DNA from: WTAW01 sp964540205
GTDB taxonomy: Bacteria > Acidobacteriota > Aminicenantia > Aminicenantales > Aminicenantaceae
Assembly (NCBI GenBank): GCA_964540205.1
Contig: CAZIMJ010000217.1
Span: forward strand, 1-12,003
Direction of reading: 5' to 3'
Length of the DNA: 12,003 nt
The translations under genes and the position numbers were made by a program. Below the pieces are notes generated by a model that was not told where the DNA came from, did not search any database, and saw only the letters and a program-made list of their open reading frames with translations. Each line of letters opens with the position of its first letter. Within the stretch, counting starts at the first letter, position 1. Positions 6,962-12,003 of this stretch are shown here, in pieces.

Positions 6962-8488
6962 TTATTTTACTAACGCTCCGTTCGCATCGACCTTAACAAC
7001 TAGGTAACGCCCTTTATATGTTTGTGGATCGACATTTGTCAGCCGAACATTTTTTCTTCCGTTTTTGGACATAACTGTAACTTCAATATCGACCGACTTT
7101 ACACCTCTCAACCCGAAATGGACAGCTTTGGCATTTTGCGAATTATAGCCCGATCCCGTATCCAGAATGTTTGTTCCAATTAGTTTTTTCGTTCCCGCAT
7201 CATAAAGACGTACTTCCGAACCGGCACGAGTGTAGTGTCCTTTGTCGTCGAGGACAAGGACTTGAAGCGACTGTTGAGCGTTTTTCTCGGAGAGCTCATT
7301 GCGGAGGAGGTGGTGCATCCCATCGCCCGCAGTGCAGGTCAGCGCCAGATCGAGGTCGCCATCCTGATCAAAATCCACCCAATGGGCGCCGTGGTCGCCG
7401 TTATTATCCTTTATGATTTGGGGGGTGATGTTTACAAATCCTCCCTCATCATTGTGATAAAGATAATCTTTAAAACTAATTCCGCGAGTGACGGTGCCGT
7501 TCACATACAGATCGAGGCGGCCATTATTATCATAATCACCCCAGGTCCCGGTATCATAACAGCTATCAATGGCGAGACCTAGCTCAGGTGCCACATTTTT
7601 GAATCTATTGCCATCCAGGTTTCGATAGAGACCGTTGGGACCGTAGTTGGCTGTGAAAATATCAATATTTCCGTCATTATCATAATCAGCAAGACTCGGG
7701 CGGACACTACCGTAGGTTTTCGATCCAAGGGCCCGGCCGCCGGTCTCTACACCCGCTTCTTTGGCAACATCTACGAACTTCGATCCATCATTACGGAACA
7801 GACCATTGGCGTCACCATCCATGTTAGTGACATAACAATCGAGATCTCCATCCTTATCATAATCAAACCAAACAGCGCCTACTGTTCTGCGAGGATCATC
7901 GATGCCTAGCTGTTTGGCCATATTGGAAAATATGCCATTTGTATTCTTAAACAGCACATTAGGCTTATCGCGTAAGCCAACAAAAAGGTCCAGGTCGCCA
8001 TCATTATCATAATCAACAAAACAGGCTTGTCGAAAATTTCCTTCGAGAGTGACACCCGCGGATTTAGTTACATTGGTGAAATGTTTTCCATCGCCATCAT
8101 TGCGATAGAGTTTATTCCAGCGTTTGACGCGGGAGACGAAGCCTACGAAAAGATCCATATGGCCATCGCCGTTATAATCTCCCCAGGAAGATGTTCGGGT
8201 GACGTCATTATCAGCAAGGCCTACTTTAGCCGCCACATCATTAAATTTCCCCTTGTCATTTTGATATAATCGGTTTGGTTTTCCATTAAAACCGATAAAT
8301 AAATCAAGATCGCCATCATTATCATAATCGGCAAAAGCGTTGGTTAATGTTTTACCCTCTTTGAAAAGATCTGGTTGATGCAGTTTAAATTTCGGGTTCC
8401 ATTCTTTGTTTTTTTCTTGAGATAATAATAGAGAATACATTGAAAGAACCACAACAATACAAATAAAAATGATAAAGCTTCGTTTCAT
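6962..8488 (-). CDS. Exported FG-GAP/VCBS repeat protein with ASPIC/UnbV C-terminus
   Basis: The 508-residue product has a signal peptide (residues 1-23, MKRS then a long hydrophobic core) and seven FG-GAP/VCBS repeats forming a calcium-binding beta-propeller. The calcium loops D-x-[DN]-x-[DN]-G-x-[LMI]-D begin at residues 54, 104, 159, 209, 268, 318 and 372, spaced 50-59 residues apart. An ASPIC/UnbV-like domain follows (about 412-500), with GSEVRLYDAG and GSGYNSQNAKAVHFGL. Such proteins are extracellular or surface-attached and usually bind ligands or polysaccharide rather than catalyse. The sixth loop, DYDNNGRLD, has Asn in place of an Asp. ATG at 8488 follows GGAG at the expected distance. 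It lies 117 bases downstream of the C69 peptidase on the same strand and could be co-transcribed with it. Function beyond binding is unknown. Confidence 0.92.
   Translation of the reverse strand: MKRSFIIFICIVVVLSMYSLLLSQEKNKEWNPKFKLHQPDLFKEGKTLTNAFADYDNDGDLDLFIGFNGKPNRLYQNDKGKFNDVAAKVGLADNDVTRTSSWGDYNGDGHMDLFVGFVSRVKRWNKLYRNDGDGKHFTNVTKSAGVTLEGNFRQACFVDYDNDGDLDLFVGLRDKPNVLFKNTNGIFSNMAKQLGIDDPRRTVGAVWFDYDKDGDLDCYVTNMDGDANGLFRNDGSKFVDVAKEAGVETGGRALGSKTYGSVRPSLADYDNDGNIDIFTANYGPNGLYRNLDGNRFKNVAPELGLAIDSCYDTGTWGDYDNNGRLDLYVNGTVTRGISFKDYLYHNDEGGFVNITPQIIKDNNGDHGAHWVDFDQDGDLDLALTCTAGDGMHHLLRNELSEKNAQQSLQVLVLDDKGHYTRAGSEVRLYDAGTKKLIGTNILDTGSGYNSQNAKAVHFGLRGVKSVDIEVTVMSKNGRKNVRLTNVDPQTYKGRYLVVKVDANGALVK
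7520..8329. repeat. Repeated 18-base unit inside the FG-GAP gene
   Basis: The plus-strand 18-mer GCCATCATTATCATAATC occurs exactly at 7997-8014 and 8312-8329, and with one mismatch at 7520-7537; related copies lie near 7675 and 7850. Each encodes the calcium loop DYDNDGD on the minus strand. The nucleotide identity at synonymous sites hints at recent repeat duplication or gene conversion. Confidence 0.7.
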
Positions 8489-8538
8489 GACATACTCCGT
8501 CTCTTATTGGACCTTTGGTTTAGTTAGAACATGTTTAA

Positions 8539-8580
8539 TTATTATTTTACCTGCTGCCGGCCTGAAAAGGTAATAATACC
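8539..8580. repeat. Imperfect inverted repeat between the C69 and FG-GAP genes
   Basis: TATTATTTTACC (8540-8551) faces GGTAATAATA (8569-8578) around a loop containing GCCGGC, with two unpaired T bases. It sits in the 117-base gap between two minus-strand genes, but no clean T-run follows it. It could be a weak terminator or an mRNA processing or stability element. Confidence 0.3.
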
Positions 8581-8605
8581 AAATATGCATAATTCAGGCT
8601 ACTCG

Positions 8606-10192
8606 TTAAAATTTTCCATCATAGTTTGTCCAGATAGAATCTCCAAGTTTCCAGGCCTCATTTACAGCTGTATTTCCACATTTTATGCAATAGGAAGTCA
8701 AAAATTGTCTCATTTCTTTAGGATCTTTTTTGAAAAGTTCTAAAGCTTTTTGGTCAATTTCTTTCTGCTCATTAATAAATTGTTTCTGTAAAGGATTGAA
8801 CACCTTCTCATAATCGTGCCTCATATCTCCCCATCTCTGGTTGAGAAGTCCGCTGAGCCGGTTAAATGCCCACCAGGCACTTTTCCTGGTGTAACCATTC
8901 GTTCTTGGCCTTACTTTATATGATTCAGGAATATCTGTCACACTGTTATAAAATGGAACATAGATTGAGGTTGCAGGATTATCCCAGTCAATCCAGACAA
9001 CTCCGCCAATCTCATCAGGCATCCATGGGCGTGTCTGATTAATATAAGCAAACTGGCATGATTTGACAGGAATTGTTCTTTCTTTGAGGATACCTAAAAG
9101 TTTCTGCATGCCATCAGGCATGAAAGGACTTGCAAAAGGAGAAATTACCGATCTGCCCGAGTCATCTTCAACTTTAACATTTCTGGTCATATCATAGGGG
9201 GTTCCCTCGTAATAACTCTGATATATTTCAATAATCTTTTCGATTGTAATTAGGGTATCCGGCTTTACTGAAAAAGGATAATTTTCAGAATTGGGATGCA
9301 GTTTGAGAGAAGGAGCAACCAAAGAAAACGCACCCCATTCTCTGCGTCTGGTGCCAAGTTTCTTGCGGTCATTCTCTGTATAAGCATAACAGAATTCAAA
9401 AGGGCCTTCATCCGGATTCCACCATCCTTTTTCTTTTGCAACTTTAAAAATATTATCCGAAGCCATGAAATTATCAGGATCATCCAGATTTATCTGCCTG
9501 ATGCGGCTGCCATTCCCATTTACATGAACATGATCGTCAGGTACACGCTGAGCAGCCCAAATTGCGCCTACTTTTCCTTTGCCGGGGCCGACAATTTCCA
9601 TTACCCATACCTCTTTTTTGTCTGCAATAACAATTGATTCGCCCCAATCATTCCAACCATAGCGCTTCAGGAGTTCACCGGCAAGCTTGATTGCTTCTCT
9701 GGCATTTTTACACCGCTGCAACAGCAGATGATAAAGCATTTGACAATCTATCTTTCCTGTATCAATAGCACGCAACTCTTTCCTGTATCCTATTGTGGAC
9801 TCAACAAGAGCCAATTGATGTTCATTCATAGCCGGATAGGCTGTATTAACATATCCATAGGTATGATTTACCTGGGGAGCTGTTCCCACTTCCTTATATT
9901 TCCAGGCAGGCATTGCTTGATCATTATCTGCAATCCTCTGAACCAGCGTCACTTTTGCCCCGGTTGGATGATCCTTCGCTTCTACAAGCCCGAAAATTCC
10001 ACGCGTACGGCCGCTGTCGCATGTGTATGCAGTAATAATCGAGCCGTCTGCAGTCGCTTTACTTCCTACTGCTACCGTTGTACAACTACTTTCTCTTCCG
10101 TATTCCATGTACGGTTCCTTTTTTGCCTGGCTGAATGAAAAGGTTGTTCCAGCCGCCAGAATAATTAAAAGCATCCTTCCTGTTTTTGTCAT
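8606..10192 (-). CDS. Secreted C69 (U34) family dipeptidase
   Basis: The 528-residue protein belongs to peptidase family C69, N-terminal-nucleophile hydrolases that cleave dipeptides (PepD type). Residues 1-22 form a signal peptide (MTKTGRM, hydrophobic core, cut near SQA). The expected nucleophile is Cys37 in SSCTTVAVGSKATADGS; in this family it becomes the mature N-terminus after propeptide removal. Other family features are MNEHQLALVEST (122-133), WGESIVIADKKEVWVMEI (183-200) and WAAQRVPDDHVHVNGNGSRI (212-231). Length fits the larger, exported members seen in anaerobes. ATG at 10192 is preceded by AGGAGG with a five-base spacer, so the start is clear. Together with the S9 peptidase it fits external peptide use. 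The FG-GAP gene follows downstream. Family is secure; actual substrate range is not known. Confidence 0.93.
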   Translation of the reverse strand: MTKTGRMLLIILAAGTTFSFSQAKKEPYMEYGRESSCTTVAVGSKATADGSIITAYTCDSGRTRGIFGLVEAKDHPTGAKVTLVQRIADNDQAMPAWKYKEVGTAPQVNHTYGYVNTAYPAMNEHQLALVESTIGYRKELRAIDTGKIDCQMLYHLLLQRCKNAREAIKLAGELLKRYGWNDWGESIVIADKKEVWVMEIVGPGKGKVGAIWAAQRVPDDHVHVNGNGSRIRQINLDDPDNFMASDNIFKVAKEKGWWNPDEGPFEFCYAYTENDRKKLGTRRREWGAFSLVAPSLKLHPNSENYPFSVKPDTLITIEKIIEIYQSYYEGTPYDMTRNVKVEDDSGRSVISPFASPFMPDGMQKLLGILKERTIPVKSCQFAYINQTRPWMPDEIGGVVWIDWDNPATSIYVPFYNSVTDIPESYKVRPRTNGYTRKSAWWAFNRLSGLLNQRWGDMRHDYEKVFNPLQKQFINEQKEIDQKALELFKKDPKEMRQFLTSYCIKCGNTAVNEAWKLGDSIWTNYDGKF

Positions 10193-10304
10193 TTTTTCCT
10201 CCTTTTTTATTGAGTTTTTCGTTGATTGAGAACTTGCTCAATATAGTTCTTCACACCAATATTTATATGTTCTCGCATAAGCAGAGAGCGATTCCTCTTC
10301 TGTT

Positions 10305-10481
10305 TTATCGTAATCTAATTTTTACTTTTTCCGATCCTTGTTTCCCACTTGCCCCATTTTCTACCAAACGTTTTAAACCAATATCTGAAGGCCGCACAGG
10401 AGCTAGTACTAATGCCTCATAAACCTGTATTGCATGTGCCTGGGTCCGGGTGAAAGAAGTAGCAGTTTTTGCAAAATGCAT
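10305..10481 (-). pseudogene. Possible hypothetical ORF or gene remnant, 58 codons
   Basis: A minus-strand frame from ATG 10481 to TAA 10305 encodes 58 residues, including QVYEALVLAPVRPSDIGLKR and a basic tail SEKVKIRLR. It has no ribosome site, starts just after a stop in the same frame and lies in higher-GC DNA than its surroundings. The composition looks coding-like but no family was recognised. It may be the C-terminal remnant of a lost gene, or chance. Confidence 0.25.
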
Positions 10482-10492
10482 TAGGTTTTAAA

Positions 10493-10645
10493 CTATCTTG
10501 TTTCAGATAAAACGTCAAGTCTTATATCACATGACGGACAAAATATTGTATTCTCAAAGTCAAAACACACTTCTGCCAGATTCCAACATTTCATATAGTT
10601 ATCGAAAACATCACATTTGCCCAGGGAAACATAAAAATTGTTGGC
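10493..10645 (-). pseudogene. Cysteine-rich ORF fragment
   Basis: A stop-to-stop minus-strand frame of about 50 codons ends in TAG at 10493-10495. It contains five cysteines, including GKCDVFDNYMKCW and a CPSC pair in ENTIFCPSCDIRLDVLSE, which looks like part of a zinc ribbon or similar metal site. The only ATG is at 10594, giving 33 residues, and no ribosome site is evident. It reads like the interior of a former protein gene. The frame does not join directly to the 10305-10481 ORF. Confidence 0.25.
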
Positions 10646-10655
10646 TAATTAATAT

Positions 10656-10690
10656 TTGACTGTCTATTCGACATGATGTTTTAAAATATA
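10656..10690 (+). promoter_or_regulatory. Weak candidate promoter for the transposase
   Basis: TTGACT at 10656-10661 is a good -35 match. AT-rich TTTTAA-like sequence follows after 17 bases but is a poor -10. The start codon is at 10730. This is a suggestion only. Confidence 0.25.
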
Positions 10691-10729
10691 TCACTAGACT
10701 TTTTTACCGTCATTATATATAAAAGAACC

Positions 10730-12003
10730 ATGCGTGACAAAACTTATTTCACAAAACCTGTTCACGAATGGCAACGACGTTACGAAGCAATGCGGGCATC
10801 TTTTGTGGATCGACTGCCTGCGAAGGTTGTTGCCGACCGCTTTGGGTATACACCTTCATATATCCATCTGTTGAGACACCTCTTCATTTATGAAAAAGTT
10901 GACTTCTCAGAACCAGTACCAGAGGGCAAAGTTGCCCGGAGGCGTGTGACTAACGAACTTCGTGAGAAAATCTGCTCCTGGAGAAAGAGCCGCTTGTCTG
11001 CGGGTGAGATTACCGAGTTGTTATCTGAAGAAGGCGTTGAAATCTCAGTGCGGACTGTTGAGAGAGTCCTTCGAGAGGAAGGCTTTGCGAAACTGCCACG
11101 GAGAAGCCGTCTTAAAATCGGCCTGACTGTCAAAGGAGCCGTGGTTCCGGCCAGATCGGAGGCCATTACCATAGGCCAGATGGAAGGACAATCGTTTGAC
11201 TGTGCAGCAGGTGGCGTTTTTCTTTTCGCTCCCTTTATTGAAAAGCTCAACATTAGAGATATCGTAAAGACCGCTGGATTACCAGGAAGTCAGACGATTC
11301 CTGCAACAAGTTACTTACTTTCGTTTCTTGCTCTTAAGCTTATCGGCACCGAACGTTATGCCCATAGGGGTGACCATGCGTTTGATCCAGGGCTTGCTTT
11401 TTTTGCAGGATTAAATGTTCTCCCCAAGTGCACGGCTATGTCTTCCTATTCTTACTCTCTCGATGAGGTGCATCTCCTGCGTCTTCAAAAGGCCTTTATC
11501 AAACAAGCCTGCAGGCTGGGATTATACGATGGCAGTATTATCAACATGGATTTTCAAATGATCCCTCATTATGGGGATGAATCCGTATTAGAGGAGCACT
11601 GGGCCGGGATGAGGCGAAAACGGATCAAAGGTGCGCTTACTCTTTTTGCCCGGGATGCGGTCTCCAAGCTTATTGTTTATACGGCTTCTGATATTAAACG
11701 TAGTGAGTCTGATGATCAGGTTTTAACTTTTTTCTCCTTCTGGAAAGGAATAAAACGCGGTATAAAGCCTACCTTTGTTTTTGACTCCAAGTTTACCTCT
11801 TACTCAAAACTTTCACAGCTAAATATACAAGGGATAAAATTCATAACACTTAGACGAAGAGGAAAGGATCTTTTAAGCAAGGTGGATAAAATCGGAGGAT
11901 GGGAGAAGATCACTATTCCCCATGGGAAAAGAAAATATCCCAACCCTCAGGTCTCGCAATCCACAATATCTCTTAGAGACTATGAGGGACAAGTCCGCCA
12001 GGT
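10730..12003 (+). CDS. DDE transposase, N-terminal 424 residues (runs off the right edge)
   Basis: An uninterrupted frame starts at ATG 10730 and continues to the last base. It encodes a transposase of the large RNase H-fold DDE type (IS4/IS1634-like; family not assigned with certainty). Residues 26-52 (VDRLPAKVVADRFGYTPSYI) and 72-118 (LSAGEITELLSEEGVEISVR) look like helix-turn-helix DNA-binding segments. The catalytic core begins near 160. Family-typical stretches are HRGDHAFDPGLAFFAGLNVL (212-231), MDFQMIPHYGDES (273-285) and FDSKFTSYSKL (351-361). Likely catalytic aspartates are Asp274 and Asp352; the final Glu should lie beyond the window. Relatives I recall have DFH where this has DFQ. 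No clear ribosome site precedes ATG 10730; Met21 is an alternative. No frameshift or stop is seen, so the visible part appears intact. Confidence 0.88.
   Translation, partial: MRDKTYFTKPVHEWQRRYEAMRASFVDRLPAKVVADRFGYTPSYIHLLRHLFIYEKVDFSEPVPEGKVARRRVTNELREKICSWRKSRLSAGEITELLSEEGVEISVRTVERVLREEGFAKLPRRSRLKIGLTVKGAVVPARSEAITIGQMEGQSFDCAAGGVFLFAPFIEKLNIRDIVKTAGLPGSQTIPATSYLLSFLALKLIGTERYAHRGDHAFDPGLAFFAGLNVLPKCTAMSSYSYSLDEVHLLRLQKAFIKQACRLGLYDGSIINMDFQMIPHYGDESVLEEHWAGMRRKRIKGALTLFARDAVSKLIVYTASDIKRSESDDQVLTFFSFWKGIKRGIKPTFVFDSKFTSYSKLSQLNIQGIKFITLRRRGKDLLSKVDKIGGWEKITIPHGKRKYPNPQVSQSTISLRDYEGQVRQ

Larger units (their letters stand above)
10193..10729. other. 537-base intergenic region with possible gene remnants
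   Basis: This gap separates the minus-strand C69 gene from the plus-strand transposase, so it should hold both promoters and probably the left end of the insertion element. Two short minus-strand frames look protein-like (10305-10481 and 10493-10594). ATTGAG (10225-10230) and CTCAAT (10237-10242) form a small dyad upstream of the C69 start. The stretch 10490-10720 is very AT-rich. No terminal inverted repeat could be identified because the right end of the element is outside the window. Confidence 0.6.

Noticed and set aside
7171..7582. Plus-strand frames of 81 and 115 residues inside the FG-GAP gene
   Set aside because: They mirror the repetitive calcium-loop codons (runs of Ile and Val) and have no independent support.
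7520..8329. CRISPR-like spaced repeats
   Set aside because: The repeated units are codons of the calcium-binding loops in a single protein; spacing is irregular (50-59 codons) and the intervening DNA is coding.
9296..10229. Plus-strand frames of 113, 136 and 68 residues across the C69 gene
   Set aside because: They are antisense to a clear peptidase and have unlikely compositions and no ribosome sites.
10888..11253. 121-residue minus-strand frame
   Set aside because: It is a shadow of the transposase frame, which matches a known family throughout this interval.

Overview
The window looks like bacterial chromosome at moderate GC. The gene content points loosely to an Acidobacteriota or Aminicenantes-like lineage (Calditrichota/KSB1-type bacteria are alternatives): a DPP IV-like S9 peptidase with a TTG start, an FtsX/MacB-type permease without a neighbouring ATPase, an FG-GAP/UnbV secreted protein and a secreted C69 dipeptidase. 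The taxonomic guess rests on family resemblance only.

Layout. Positions 1-166 hold a structured leader with a tiny ORF, MNFSPSVTY, behind a perfect AGGAGG. Positions 167-2503 (+) encode an exported S9 serine peptidase with an intact Ser-Asp-His triad, followed at once by a likely intrinsic terminator (2520-2556). Positions 2555-3472 (+) encode an AT-richer, membrane-anchored esterase of the esterase D/IroE type. From there to 10192 every supported gene is on the minus strand: a decayed GNAT acetyltransferase fragment (3598-4004) spliced onto the start of a small membrane protein (ATG at 4101); an eight-helix ABC permease (4114-6483) with a good sigma-54 promoter match; a 478-base gap (6484-6961) with a strong terminator pointing the unexpected way; an FG-GAP/UnbV protein with seven calcium-loop repeats (6962-8488); and a C69 peptidase (8606-10192). 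A 537-base gap with possible gene remnants separates this from a DDE transposase (10730 to the right edge, incomplete).

Working together. At least three products (S9 peptidase, C69 peptidase, FG-GAP/UnbV protein) carry export signals, which fits scavenging of peptides outside the cytoplasm. The permease is probably a separate, stress- or signal-controlled unit (sigma-54). The chimeric small ORF, the frameshifted acetyltransferase and the transposase at the right edge show that this is a rearranged, accessory-like region. I do not see a coherent new multi-gene system. The most interesting signals are small: the paired 28-base motifs and leader peptide, the sigma-54 promoter with an upstream dyad, the gene-fragment junction near 4000, and the orphan plus-strand terminator at 6891-6924.
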